From: Paracoccaceae bacterium
Lineage (GTDB): Bacteria; Pseudomonadota; Alphaproteobacteria; Rhodobacterales; Rhodobacteraceae
Direction of reading: 5' to 3'
Assembly: GCA_027489355.1 (NCBI GenBank)
Contig: JAIXZY010000020.1
Span: 39,543 to 103,542 of the forward strand
DNA length: 64,000 nt
Each line of letters begins with the position of its first letter. Position 1 is the first letter of the stretch. Below, piece after piece: positions 7,141 to 16,074 of the stretch. The position numbers were made by a program, and so were the translations under genes. The notes beneath the pieces are model-generated. The model was not told the origin of the DNA. It saw nothing but the letters and a program-made list of their open reading frames with translations, and made no database searches.

Positions 7141-8643
7141 CTATCCCGTGCCACTTGCATGTCCGGATCGCAGCTGCTCGCGCAGATCCAAGGCCAGCGC
7201 CACCTCGCGTTTCAGGTAGCTTCGGTCGGCTTCGTGCTCCAGTTCCGACCATCCGTCTACCATTGCCTGCGCGTCCCAGCCCGGCGATTGTTTCTCTGCA
7301 AGGTCCAGATGACGCACCGTCCCTGCCACATCCCCCAGGGTAGCATGACAGGCTGCCATCCGGGTATGCTTCCACGCGTTCAGGACGGGCAGGCGCTGCA
7401 GGCAGGCGATCGCCGTCGCGTGGTTGCCCGCGATGTGATGCGCGATGGCGAGGTCGCCGTGATACCAGTCGGGGTGCAGCGGATTGCCCCGCATAGCGGC
7501 TTCGATCAGGGCGATCCCTTCTAGCGGCTTGCCTCGCAGTGCCAGGACATAGCCCAGCATGGCCTGCGGGTCAGGATCGGACGGGTTGGTCTCGGTCGCC
7601 TTGCGGGCCGAGAACTCCGCCGCCTCGAACTCGCGTCGCCACAGCCGCGCGAGTGCAAGGATGGCATGGCAGCGCGCCTCCTCTGGTGCGAGTTCAACCG
7701 CCCGAAGCGCAAGGGCCAGGCCTTCGCACAGGACCGCGGCCGGCGCAGAGTCGAAGCCGCCGATGATCATCTGCGCAAGGCCCAAATAAGCATGTCCCAG
7801 CGCGAAGCCCGGATCGCGCAACACCGTAACCTCAAAATGACTGCGGGCTTCTTCGTTGACGCCAGGCCCATACCGGCGCAGCGCCGCCACCCCTGCCACG
7901 AAATGCCGCCAGGCACCCTGGTCGCTGCTTGGCGAAGCCGGCGTCAGCGCCATCCGCTTCTGTTCGTCAAGCCCAAGCCGCGTGACGATCCGGTGCGGCA
8001 AGACCGTCATCACGCCGGCTGGCCCGTCCTCGGCGACTAGGAAAGACTCGGACCAGATCTGCCGCCCCGTCCCCGTCTCGCAAAGCGCTGGAGAAAGCTG
8101 CAGCCCGCTTGGGACACGCCGCGCCGGCCCCTCGACGAACCAGTCTGCCCCCAGCTTCCGTGCCGCCTCCAATGGAGCGATGTCCTCGGGTCGACACTGA
8201 AAAGCCGAATGGCGGGCTACCAGCCGGACCACCCCGTAGCGGCCCAGACACTGTCCTATCTCCTCGACGATGGCATCGGCCAGAAGCCGGTCCTCGGCCC
8301 GGTCCGACAGGGTTAGGAACGGCAGAACTACGATTAGGGGCGGCCCTTCGCGGACCTGCTCTTCGACCAGCACGTCCAGCAGGTAGCCGCGCCGGGGAAC
8401 CGTGCGCAGGACTTCGGCACCCAGCACCCGGCGCAGATCGCTGATCGCCTGCGTCAAGGAATCCTCGGTGACTGTCAGGCCAGGCCAGATCGCCCCAAGC
8501 AATTCGTCCTTGCCGATGACCCTCCCGGCATTGCGGACAAGGTGGGCCAGCAGGGCAAATGTCTTGGCGCGCAAGTGTACGGGCCGACCGTCGCGGGCCA
8601 GAACGCCGCGGTTGAGATCGAGGTCATGCGCACCGATCTTCAT
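7141..8643 (-). CDS. Winged-helix (OmpR-type) transcriptional regulator with TPR-like C-terminal region
   Basis: A 500-residue cytosolic regulator, starting at the ATG at 8643 (an upstream extension to 8754 is Arg/Pro-rich and unlikely). Residues ~1-95 form a Trans_reg_C winged helix: GRPVHLRAKTFALLAHLVRN, then a recognition-helix region ending TQAISDLRRVLG and the wing TVPRRGYLL. Residues ~105-240 resemble the adenylate-cyclase/CadC-like linker domain (VVLPFLTLSDRAEDRLLADA). The rest is helical with TPR-like repeats (for example AYLGLAQMIIGGFD and ARCHAILALARLWRREFEAA). No receiver or membrane segment is present. This architecture occurs widely in alphaproteobacteria with little known of the inducers. 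The downstream aminotransferase is the likely target. Confidence 0.82.
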   Translation of the reverse strand: MKIGAHDLDLNRGVLARDGRPVHLRAKTFALLAHLVRNAGRVIGKDELLGAIWPGLTVTEDSLTQAISDLRRVLGAEVLRTVPRRGYLLDVLVEEQVREGPPLIVVLPFLTLSDRAEDRLLADAIVEEIGQCLGRYGVVRLVARHSAFQCRPEDIAPLEAARKLGADWFVEGPARRVPSGLQLSPALCETGTGRQIWSESFLVAEDGPAGVMTVLPHRIVTRLGLDEQKRMALTPASPSSDQGAWRHFVAGVAALRRYGPGVNEEARSHFEVTVLRDPGFALGHAYLGLAQMIIGGFDSAPAAVLCEGLALALRAVELAPEEARCHAILALARLWRREFEAAEFSARKATETNPSDPDPQAMLGYVLALRGKPLEGIALIEAAMRGNPLHPDWYHGDLAIAHHIAGNHATAIACLQRLPVLNAWKHTRMAACHATLGDVAGTVRHLDLAEKQSPGWDAQAMVDGWSELEHEADRSYLKREVALALDLREQLRSGHASGTG

Positions 8644-8701
8644 GTCTGGTTCCCGACAGGGTGGACTCAGCGAAGACCTCGGCGCTGAAGCTGTCAAGTC
8701 C

Positions 8702-8926
8702 TCAGAAGCCCAGCACGCGCCGCAGCCAGGTCGCGCCTTCGACCACCGGGCCATCGTCGTGGTCCACCGAGGGCATCAACGACAGGAAGTCACCGTCCGG
8801 ACAACAGTTCATCGCCCCCGCCTCGATCAGCCGCTGACGCCGGTCGTCCGGAGCCGCGGTGTACATCGTCGGGTCAGGGGGTGAGAAATTGTTTTGCGGT
8901 ATGATGAGGGCGTCGAAAAGTGGCAT
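8702..8926 (-). CDS. Small hypothetical protein, 74 aa
   Basis: I start this at the ATG at 8926, where GAGGTCCCCC precedes it. The product begins MPLFDALIIPQNNF and ends WLRRVLGF. It is acidic in the middle, contains a Cys-Cys pair (AMNCCPDGD), and has no signal or membrane segment. It lies 58 bp upstream of the winged-helix regulator on the same strand and could be the first gene of that operon. Function unknown. The in-frame extension to 9082 looks non-coding. Confidence 0.45.
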   Translation of the reverse strand: MPLFDALIIPQNNFSPPDPTMYTAAPDDRRQRLIEAGAMNCCPDGDFLSLMPSVDHDDGPVVEGATWLRRVLGF

Positions 8927-10016
8927 GGGGGACCTCGGCTGAAGCGTTGGGCCCAGCCTTCCGCCATTGCAGAGGAAAGTCCTGAAGCGGGGGTGAAAAC
9001 TTTCTGAAATCGCGCACGGTGCCGGGTTTCGCCACCCAGTGCGGTCTTGCGTTGTGCACCATCGATCTTGCCCCTGTGGCATAATCGAGTCTCTGCAAGG
9101 AGATCGAATGATCGGGAACGTTTTCCAATTCCCACGAAATGGGCTGCGTCGAAGGAACGCCTAACGTGGGCCTCGCTTCCTATGCAGGCGCAGGTCACTC
9201 ACTGGCTGCCCTCAGAACCGCGCCGCGCCGTGGGTTGGTTCGACGCACTTTCCTACCAAAACAGATTCAGCTACCGCCACGAAAGCGCCATTGGGCATCC
9301 TTCTCTTAGCCGTAAGGCAGGTTCAGGAATAGCGTGTCAGGACATAAAGGCAGCCCGTTCTGACGTCACGGTCCTGCCGCTCGACTGTCCCCTTTTCGAG
9401 TGGCGGGACCGACTTCGTCCTACCCGCTCACACTGGATCAGGGAGTTCCGCACGGCTCCAACATAATTTACATGCCGTTGTTCCCATCGTCCGCCGTCTG
9501 CGCGTCCTCGAGTTCAGTCAGTTGGAACACCGGATTTGGCGTCGGTTGGGGATGCACCGTGGGCTGGGCCGGCCAAATTACCGCAACCTCCTTGCCGAAA
9601 ATAGCACAAGCAGCCCGTGAGCAGGCGTCCGACAGCAAGTTTGCGACATTTGATTTAATCACACCGTGGGTCGGTATTTGTTTCTGACTGGGCTCTTATG
9701 GAAGTAGCTTTAAGCGCTGCTTCAATCAGTAGCTGATTCACGATCCACTCCCCTCTTAGCATTGTGTGGCGGGGTGTGGCTGGTCGGCGTGGCCGCCCGA
9801 AAACGGACTCAGGATAATTTGCGGTTCATTTTGGATGAACTTTCCTGGTTGTGCGCGGGGTGAAGTCGGCCCCCTTGCTCTTTCGACCTGTGGATGAATA
9901 CTAGCGATATCCCGTCGCGCGCCGATAGCAAAATGCGCCGCGACCGATATTTGCATTTGACTTGAAACGGTTACAAGGCGTCAGGTGCTTCTCACAGGGA
10001 CGGAGAGAGCAGGGAC
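8927..10016. other. About 1.1 kb without a convincing gene
   Basis: Two very short frames deserve mention. At 9108-9164 (+) an ATG preceded by CAAGGAGATCGA encodes MIGNVFQFPRNGLRRRNA. At 9468-9662 (-) a 64-residue frame encodes a product starting MIKSNVANLLSDACSR. Neither has a recognisable family. The region looks like decayed sequence between cargo modules. Confidence 0.4.
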
Positions 10017-10223
10017 ATGCGGAAGGTCGCGGCCACAACGTGGCACGAGGAAATCTTGGTGGACTTCTTCAAGGCTGTTGCGACCGGGGCGAGCTGCGCC
10101 AAGTGCGGTCATACCGTTTTAGTGCTCGGAGCCAATGAACGAGCCGCGCAGGAATGTGCTGAAAAGCTAACCGCCCAGTGCCCGAACGGCGGGCTCGATT
10201 GCTGCGTACGTGCGGAGGCCTAG
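10017..10223 (+). CDS. Small cysteine-containing hypothetical protein, 68 aa
   Basis: The ATG at 10017 is preceded by the purine-rich GGAGAGAGCAGGGA. The product has a helical N-terminus (TWHEEILVDFFKAVATG), a CxxC pair with a following His (CAKCGH) near residues 28-33, and further cysteines at the C-terminus (CPNGGLDCC). A small metal-binding or redox protein is possible. No neighbour on this strand suggests a role. Confidence 0.45.
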   Translation: MRKVAATTWHEEILVDFFKAVATGASCAKCGHTVLVLGANERAAQECAEKLTAQCPNGGLDCCVRAEA

Positions 10224-10408
10224 CCCTCGCGCCGACGCCCGGCCAGCATTATGTCCGTCACAGCCTGAGAAAGTGCGGGAGAAGCCTATCTTTGCCCGGG
10301 CACACCTTGCCGATGCCCGAACAGAATGCTCTTCTTAGCAGAGCGGTAGAGCGGAGCACAAGTTTCAATCGTGTGAAGAAATAGCCACACCATGATGATG
10401 GGATAGAC

Positions 10409-10429
10409 CCACGCCTATCGTAGGCGTGG
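10409..10429. terminator. Perfect hairpin, possible terminator
   Basis: CCACGCCTA (10409-10417) and TAGGCGTGG (10421-10429) form a 9-bp stem with a 3-base loop, about 185 bp after the small Cys-containing gene. No T-tract follows, so terminator function is uncertain. Confidence 0.35.
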
Positions 10430-10533
10430 ACGACCAGTAACTCGAATCCTAAACGCTGTTGACGAAATCGGCTCAGCCATCAGATCCAGAGAAAGTTGGC
10501 CTGATGGACCGCTCCCGGGCTATTGGCGCCAAG

Positions 10534-11010
10534 TTAGGGTCAGGACTTGTTCTCGTGTCATAGCCAGAATATGATGCTTGGGACGACGGCGGAGAGGAAG
10601 ACCTTAGGGCCCCTGTCGTAACGGGTTGCGACCCTGCGCCAGTCCTTTAGACGCGCGAACATGATCTCGATCCTGTTGCGGTGTTTGTAACGGCGCTTGT
10701 CGTGCGTGATAGGTTTTCCGCGCGACTTCCTGCCAGGGATGCAGGGCTTTACCCCTTGTCTTTTAACGCCTATCGGAGCCAGTCGGCTTCATAGCCCCGG
10801 TCGGCCAGCAGCCACTCTGCCGTTGGCATGCTGCTCAGCAGGGCCGACGGGCCGGTGTAATCACCGACTTGGCCTGCCGTTATGAAGATCCGAATCGGGC
10901 GACCATCGACGTCGGTGACGGCGTGCAGCTCGGTGATGATGCCGCCTTTGGTTCGGCAGGCCCATCCCCCTGCACCAATCTCCCCAACGAGGTAAGCCAT
11001 TGATATTGTG
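10534..11010 (-). pseudogene. IS5-family (IS427-like) transposase remnant, 3' half, frame-broken
   Basis: The minus strand encodes the C-terminal half of an IS427-group DDE transposase: CRTKGGIITELHAVTDVDGR, then TAGQVGDYTG and EWLLADRGYEADWLR, followed by an in-frame TAG (10783-10785). After a further 1-2 base frame disruption the sequence resumes with KPCIPGRKSRGK, RRYKHRNRIEIMFARLKDWR and a C-terminus ending IFWL with its stop at 10558-10560. An IS end resembling TTAGGGTCAGGACT lies at 10534-10547. The N-terminal half is missing. The same IS type left a second relic at 28.8-29.0 kb. Confidence 0.8.
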
Positions 11011-11201
11011 CAAGGTGGTAGGGGGGGCGCCGTGCAGAGCTCGCACCCAACGGATCGATGCCGTCAGACAGGACACCCGCATCAGCGATTGTTCAAAGTA
11101 AATACGTTTGGAATCACACTCCTAAGCCAGTAGGATGCAGGTGAAACCGAGCTGCCAGAACAGCGGTGAAAGGCTCGGGAAACTTTGTTTGGCTCTCAGC
11201 G

Positions 11202-11873
11202 ATGTCCGTCCCCGCGCGCTCCGATACTGAGCTGAGAAGGCCCACGCTCCTGCTTGGAGCAACGGACTACGCCGCAGTCTTTCTGGATTCCTTTGAGGAT
11301 GTTCCTGGATTAAGGATCACTGGTTTCGTACAAAACCTCGATCCTTTAGAGAGCCACCGGGAAATCTTAGGTAGGCCTGTGTTATGGAGCGGCTCCATTA
11401 CTGCTATGCGCGAAACGCATGACCTCATCGCAATCCTAGCCACGACGAAGCGCAGTGATTGGATTGCTCAAATGATAGAACGCGATTTCCGTTTTACGAC
11501 CCTCGTACACCCCGCAAGTACGGCATCTAAGCGTAGCGAGGTAGGCGTGGGTGTGTCTATTGATGCAGGTACGGTGGTCGCTGCATTCTCCATAATCGGC
11601 GACCACGTCCGTATTGGTCGATGTGTGTCGATCGGGCATCACACGGGCATAGGCCGTTATAGCACTATCCATCCCGGAGCCATAATTTCTGGCCATTGCC
11701 AAGTCGGGGAAAAAGTGACCGTTGGCACTGGTGCCGTGATCGTCGATCGGATCGAAATTGGAGATGGTGCGTTTATAGCGGCCGGGGCGGTGGTAACCAA
11801 GCGCGTCCCACCTCGCGCACTGGTTGCCGGAAACCCGTCTCGGATCATTTGTGAGAATTACGGGCCGAAATGA
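11202..11873 (+). CDS. NeuD/PglD-like sugar O/N-acetyltransferase (hexapeptide repeat)
   Basis: I choose ATG 11202 as start; the frame is open from 11166. The product is ~223 residues. The N-terminal ~90 residues form a Rossmann-like sugar-binding domain (LLLGATDYAAVFLDSF, GFVQN). The C-terminal half is a left-handed beta-helix of hexapeptide repeats (VGVGVSIDAGTVVAAFSIIG, then VTVGTGAVIVDRIEIGDGAF and AAGAVVTKRVPPRALVAGNP). Such enzymes acetylate nucleotide sugars or sialic-acid-like sugars. It is followed by a WecE-type transaminase and a glycosyltransferase-like gene on the same strand, so it likely modifies the amino-sugar made there. The segment is less GC-rich than the backbone, consistent with transfer. 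Confidence 0.82.
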   Translation: MSVPARSDTELRRPTLLLGATDYAAVFLDSFEDVPGLRITGFVQNLDPLESHREILGRPVLWSGSITAMRETHDLIAILATTKRSDWIAQMIERDFRFTTLVHPASTASKRSEVGVGVSIDAGTVVAAFSIIGDHVRIGRCVSIGHHTGIGRYSTIHPGAIISGHCQVGEKVTVGTGAVIVDRIEIGDGAFIAAGAVVTKRVPPRALVAGNPSRIICENYGPK

Positions 11874-11957
11874 GACAGCAAGCATGTGGACGCCAGAGAC
11901 GTTACTTGGAGTGCTATCCTTACAACGCAACTTGCATGCAAAGAAACCCATTAGTCC

Positions 11958-13118
11958 GTGGCGATGCGCGGAATGAACACTGTTCCTTTCAGTCGCGCTA
12001 CGCGCCTCGGATCTGAAGATGCATTCGTCCTGGATGCCATCCGCAGTGGACGACTTGCGGGCGACGGAGTGTACGGACAGAAATGCGAAGATCGAGCGCG
12101 CCAGCACCTGCAGGTAGGTAATGTCTTGCTCACATCCTCGGGGACGCATGCGTTGGAAATCGCCGCGTTGCTCTTGAATCTGTCACCTGGCGATGAAGTG
12201 ATCATGCCAAGCTTTACCTTCACCTCTACTGCCACCTCTTTTGTTCTTCGCGGAGCACGACCGGTGTTCGTCGACATCCGGCCCGATACAATGAACTTGG
12301 ACGAGAGGAATGTCGCAGCGGCTATTACTAAACGTACCCGGGCGATTGTTGTGGTCCATTACGGCGGCGTCGCATGTACGATGGACACTTTGATGGACTT
12401 GGCTTCGGCCCATGGCCTGCCAATAGTTGAGGATGCTGCGCATGCAGTTGGTGGATACTGGAGGGGGCGTCCTCTGGGAACAATTGGCGATCTTGCTGCG
12501 TTTAGCTTCCATGAGAGCAAGAACCTGACAAGTGGCGGAGAAGGTGGAATGCTGTGGGTGCGTGATCCAGAGCTTTTTGAACGCGCTCAGGTGATACGAG
12601 AAAAAGGCACAAACCGAAGTGCGTTTAGGATTGGCAAAGTCGACAGATATCACTGGGTGGACACCGGCAGCAGCTATCTTATGGCAGAGATAAACGCTGC
12701 CTATCTTTGGCCGCAGCTTACGGCGTTGGGCGAGATCACGAGAAAGCGCCGGACAATCTGCGATGCCTACCGCAACGCCTTTAAGGAGCTGATTCTAGCC
12801 GGCCGTGTGGAAGTTCAGGAGATTCCGACCGACACAGATGCACCTGGTCACATCTTCTACCTTAAGCTGCAGAATGAAGCGCACCGTAACGCTTTTGTCG
12901 CAACCGCGGCCAGCCGTGGCATCCTCGCCGTGTCTCATTACGTGCCCTTGCACACATCACCCGCAGGACGGCGCTACGGAAGATTCGTGGGCAATGATCT
13001 AGTGACCACCCGCGACAGTAATCGGCTAGTGAGGCTTCCTGTCTTCTACAACATGACGGATGAGCAGCAGCGCGCGGTGATCGAATGCGTTCTGCTGTTC
13101 TTTGGCGCTAATCCTTGA
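11958..13118 (+). CDS. wecE: dTDP-4-amino-4,6-dideoxygalactose transaminase (WecE/RffA-type)
   Basis: A 386-residue sugar aminotransferase of the DegT/DnrJ/EryC1 family. WecE/RffA converts dTDP-4-keto-6-deoxyglucose to dTDP-4-amino-4,6-dideoxygalactose (Fuc4N). Family features run the whole length: GDEVIMPSFTFTSTATSFVL, VDIRPDTMNLDE, VHYGGVACTMDT, VEDAAHAV, the PLP lysine at ~188 in FSFHESKNLTSGGEGG, REKGTNRSAF and YHWVDTGSSYL. ATG codons at 11958, 11964 and 11973 are all possible starts; none has a strong ribosome site. It lies between the acetyltransferase and a glycosyltransferase-like gene, overlapping the latter's frame. The genes making the 4-keto-6-deoxy precursor are not in the window. 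Confidence 0.9.
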   Translation: MAMRGMNTVPFSRATRLGSEDAFVLDAIRSGRLAGDGVYGQKCEDRARQHLQVGNVLLTSSGTHALEIAALLLNLSPGDEVIMPSFTFTSTATSFVLRGARPVFVDIRPDTMNLDERNVAAAITKRTRAIVVVHYGGVACTMDTLMDLASAHGLPIVEDAAHAVGGYWRGRPLGTIGDLAAFSFHESKNLTSGGEGGMLWVRDPELFERAQVIREKGTNRSAFRIGKVDRYHWVDTGSSYLMAEINAAYLWPQLTALGEITRKRRTICDAYRNAFKELILAGRVEVQEIPTDTDAPGHIFYLKLQNEAHRNAFVATAASRGILAVSHYVPLHTSPAGRRYGRFVGNDLVTTRDSNRLVRLPVFYNMTDEQQRAVIECVLLFFGANP

Positions 13119-13126
13119 GCTTTGCA

Positions 13127-14014
13127 ATGTCAGAGAATAAGCCCACGTACGTTATAATGGCGCCCAGATATCGCGATGATTCCGGCGGCATAATGTTTCT
13201 CCACGGCCTTGCGAACGAACTGGTGAGGATTGGAGAACGCGCTGTTTTGTGGCCTACGCGCTGGAAGCCGCAATCGTTCATGATGGATGTCGCGCGGCAT
13301 CTGGCAAGAAGATCCACCTACAGGATGATGCCGAATACGGCGGCAACCTTAGCACGGTCTGGAGATCTGGTCCGTGATGCGATCATCGTATATCCCGAGA
13401 TCGTAAATGGAAATCCTCTGAACGCCGAACGGGTTGTACGCTGGCTTATGTATCCGCCGCGGTTGCGCGGAACGGCGTCGAGCTTTGGGCAGAACGATCT
13501 GTTCTTTAAAGCCAGCGATTTTAGCGACGACATCACTTTAACGGGTGGCGCTCCTTTGCTTCACCTTTTTTCGATCCACCCGGCCTATAAAGATCGAGGC
13601 AACAAGAATCGATATGGCACTTGCTACATGATGCGGAAGCAAGCGAACAAGACCGTCTTGCACGACCCGGAACGTGATATTTGCTTGGATGGATTGGACC
13701 ACAAGTCTATTGCAGATCACTTCAATCGTTGCCAGAGGTTCATTTGCTATGATGAGGCGACGATGTACTCTCAGTTTGCTGCAATTTGCGGTTGCCTGTC
13801 GATCGTTGTTCCTGGTTTTTATCATAATCGTGATGCTTGGGTGGCTGACCGACCAATAGCAAAGTATGGCGTCGCATTCGGAATGAGCGATACGGATCAT
13901 GCTATTTCTACCCAACATCTTCTGGCCCAGCACCTACTGATGCTCGAAGAGAACGGCAGAGATACGGTTCTAAACTTTGTGAAGCTTACCCGGAGAGCAT
14001 TCCATTATTATTAA
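13127..14014 (+). CDS. Glycosyltransferase-like protein of a surface-sugar cassette
   Basis: A ~295-residue soluble protein. Starts are possible at ATG 13127 or at the TTG at 13115 that overlaps the wecE stop. Features seen: IMAPRYRDDSGGIMFLHGLA at the N-terminus, like the nucleotide-sugar transferase opening in GT-B enzymes; VVYPEIV-like IIVYPEIVNGNPLNAERVVRW; and a C-terminal block RFICYDEATMYSQFAAICG with VVPGF. These resemble WavQ-like lipopolysaccharide core proteins, a loose similarity from memory. It probably adds the amino-sugar made by the two upstream genes. Function is tentative; the gene itself is well supported by context and codon use. Confidence 0.6.
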   Translation: MSENKPTYVIMAPRYRDDSGGIMFLHGLANELVRIGERAVLWPTRWKPQSFMMDVARHLARRSTYRMMPNTAATLARSGDLVRDAIIVYPEIVNGNPLNAERVVRWLMYPPRLRGTASSFGQNDLFFKASDFSDDITLTGGAPLLHLFSIHPAYKDRGNKNRYGTCYMMRKQANKTVLHDPERDICLDGLDHKSIADHFNRCQRFICYDEATMYSQFAAICGCLSIVVPGFYHNRDAWVADRPIAKYGVAFGMSDTDHAISTQHLLAQHLLMLEENGRDTVLNFVKLTRRAFHYY

Positions 14015-14056
14015 GGATATTGATTGTGGTACTCGGCTACTGCCCTTGAAAATGTT

Positions 14057-14171
14057 TCAGGTTGCCGAGCTGACACCGGGGCTCCGACAGACATTGGCGG
14101 TCGAAATCCCGGTGTCCTGATCATTCAGCATCCCGATGATCTGCTCTTTTGTTAGAACTTGTACGCTTCAT
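14057..14171 (-). pseudogene. IS3-family OrfA transposase N-terminal fragment
   Basis: Read on the minus strand, the ATG at 14171 begins MKRTS; after a frame slip the sequence continues KEQIIGMLNDQDTGISTANV, then CRSPGVSSAT and a stop. This matches the helix-turn-helix start of IS3-family OrfA proteins. It marks the right edge of the lower-GC sugar cassette. Confidence 0.7.
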
Positions 14172-14274
14172 CGCCGTGTCCTCGTGCTGATCTCATGCGC
14201 TCGGAGAGCGTGCATATCCTCGATGATCATATGCTGTTTAAGGAACCCTAGGGCGTCCAAAGACAACTACAGTG

Positions 14275-14973
14275 TCAGGCTGCCTTGCGCTGCCCGAGTG
14301 CCGCGGCACTGAAGCTGCAGCTGTAGATGTGATGCATCGCGTCGGCGCGGCCCGGAACCAGTGGGATGTCGTCCCGCAGCCAAAACCAAGGCTGTAACGA
14401 CAACCTGCGCTCGAACTCTCGCGACATGGTGGCTGACCAGAATGCGGCCACCCCCTTTGACTTCAGGGACATCGCCACAGCGCCCAGTCCGCAGTCTTCG
14501 TACAGTCCGGTGTTGGCCGCGCGGACGAGGAAATCAGGCCCGTTGTCGGTATCGAGCAGGATCAGGTCATAGTCTGTTTCGATCTTCGCCAAGTGTGCTT
14601 GCACATCACCGATCACCACTCGGGTCCGCGGATCGTCGAGCGCATGGTCAGCCAGATGGGCCAATGGACCCCGGTTCCATTCGACGATCTCCGGGATTAG
14701 TTCACAGACTGTCACCTCAGCCTCGGGCGCGGCAAGATCAAGCACCGCACGCAACGTGTAGCCGAGGCCAAGGCCACCGATCAGGATCCGTCGCGCCCCA
14801 TAGTTCATCCTTCGCATCGAACGCAGCGCAAGCTGGTCTTCCGACTGGTGGTTCAGGTTCGACATCAGCTCGATCCCGTTATAGCGGATTTCGAACAGGT
14901 CGCCGCGCTGGCGCAAAAGGATTTCATCCCCCGACGCCGTCCCGGCGCGGGCAAGTGTGGTCCAGAAGGTCAT
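14275..14973 (-). CDS. Spermidine synthase-like SAM-binding protein
   Basis: A 232-residue Rossmann protein of the spermine/spermidine synthase superfamily. Motif I is ILIGGLGLGYTLRAVLDLAA (~63-82), followed by CELIPEIVEWNRGPL, DDPRTRVVIGDV and the Asp-containing LILLDTDNGPDF. The N-terminal beta-strand domain of true polyamine synthases is short here, and the usual aminopropyl-acceptor residues cannot be confirmed, so it may be a methyltransferase-like relative. It is a GC-rich gene with a well-defined start (ATG 14973). The nearest upstream gene on this strand is the TauE-type exporter, with a hairpin between. Confidence 0.75.
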   Translation of the reverse strand: MTFWTTLARAGTASGDEILLRQRGDLFEIRYNGIELMSNLNHQSEDQLALRSMRRMNYGARRILIGGLGLGYTLRAVLDLAAPEAEVTVCELIPEIVEWNRGPLAHLADHALDDPRTRVVIGDVQAHLAKIETDYDLILLDTDNGPDFLVRAANTGLYEDCGLGAVAMSLKSKGVAAFWSATMSREFERRLSLQPWFWLRDDIPLVPGRADAMHHIYSCSFSAAALGQRKAA

Positions 14974-15040
14974 GTCTTTTCCTGTGCAAGATTGGGCCCC
15001 TCGCGCATAGGCGGGGGTGATCGGGGTTCATCGCGGTCCG

Positions 15041-15074
15041 GGGTTGCCCTGCGCCTCAGGCGGGCGGGCAACCC
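15041..15074 (-). terminator. GC hairpin between the TauE and spermidine-synthase-like genes
   Basis: GGGTTGCCC (15041-15049) pairs with GGGCAACCC (15066-15074) over 9 bp around a 16-base loop. No T-tract follows on either strand. It could terminate the exporter transcript or attenuate read-through. The surrounding 14974-15275 region shows no other convincing gene. Confidence 0.4.
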
Positions 15075-15275
15075 TCAGACATTGTTCGAGCTGAACCCGC
15101 ACAGGAGGGGGAAGACGGCCGGAATGTTGACGCGCACGGTCATTAATGCAGCCTGTCTGACAGATGGCGCCGGGGTAGCCGACAAGGCGTGGACATAGCG
15201 GCGCCGGGTGCGGAAGGCAATCGGGGCGGCCGTAAAGCGGCCCTGGGCCAGGTGCAGGACCGTCATCGGAAACGC

Positions 15276-16028
15276 TCAGCCCGGGCCGACCAGGCGCCAG
15301 AAGAAGATCCCGCTCATCCCGAAGCCGACGGTGGCAATCACGCCCCTGATGACGGGTTTCGGCAGGGCGCGTGCCAGTGGGGCACCGGCATAGCCGCCAG
15401 CGGTCGCGGCCAGCATCATGACGAAGGCCTGCGGCCAGGCCACCAGCCCCGCCGCGGCAAAGACCACCACCGAAATGGCCGACAACAGAAAGCTCAGCCC
15501 CGATTTCAGCGCGTTCATGCGGTCAAGGTCGGCCATACCCCACAGCGAGAACAAGGCCAGCAGGATGATCCCAAGCCCGCCGTTGAAATAGCCGCCGTAC
15601 AGTGCCACGGCGAAGAGACCCAGGGCGCCTTCGGGCGACACGTCCCGCGCGCGCGCGGCGGCCCAGTCCCGGACCCGGTTGCCGAAGAGAAACGCCAGGG
15701 TCGCGCCCAGAAGAAGGAAGGGCACGACGAAGGAGAAGGCATCGTTCGACGATACCAGCAGCAGGCCCGACCCGACCAGCCCGCCCGCCAGAGTGATGCC
15801 GGCCAGTCGCAGGAGCCGCCCGCGGTCAAAACCCGCAAGCTCGCGCCGAAAGCCCAGCGCGCCGCCCATGTAGCCGGGAAAGACGGCAACCGTGCTGGTG
15901 GCGTTGGCCATCACGGGGGGCATGCCGGTGAAGACCAGTGCAGGGAAGGTGAGAAAGGTCCCTCCACCCGCGACCGTATTCAGCACGCCCGCACCAAATG
16001 CGGCGGCAATCAGCACCAGAAATTCCAT
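15276..16028 (-). CDS. TauE/SafE-family sulfite/organosulfur exporter-like permease
   Basis: A 250-residue inner-membrane protein with about seven to eight hydrophobic segments and the duplicated TauE/SafE architecture. The first half begins with FGAGVLNTVAGGGTFLTFPA and the second with VALYGGYFNGGLGIILLALF; these are the paired GGG/G-rich family blocks. Members export or import sulfite, sulfoacetate or other small organic anions. The start ATG at 16028 lies 46 bp downstream of the Rnk/Gre-like gene on the same strand, so they are likely co-transcribed. The substrate is not predictable. Confidence 0.88.
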   Translation of the reverse strand: MEFLVLIAAAFGAGVLNTVAGGGTFLTFPALVFTGMPPVMANATSTVAVFPGYMGGALGFRRELAGFDRGRLLRLAGITLAGGLVGSGLLLVSSNDAFSFVVPFLLLGATLAFLFGNRVRDWAAARARDVSPEGALGLFAVALYGGYFNGGLGIILLALFSLWGMADLDRMNALKSGLSFLLSAISVVVFAAAGLVAWPQAFVMMLAATAGGYAGAPLARALPKPVIRGVIATVGFGMSGIFFWRLVGPG

Positions 16029-16074
16029 CTCGTCAGCCTTTCCTGCAAATCCCTGTCCGGGGTCCGCGTCTGTC

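Noticed and set aside
9047..9466. Open frame of 139 codons on the plus strand
   Set aside because: Basic, low-complexity product with no recognisable motif, no ribosome site, and it overlaps a region that looks decayed.
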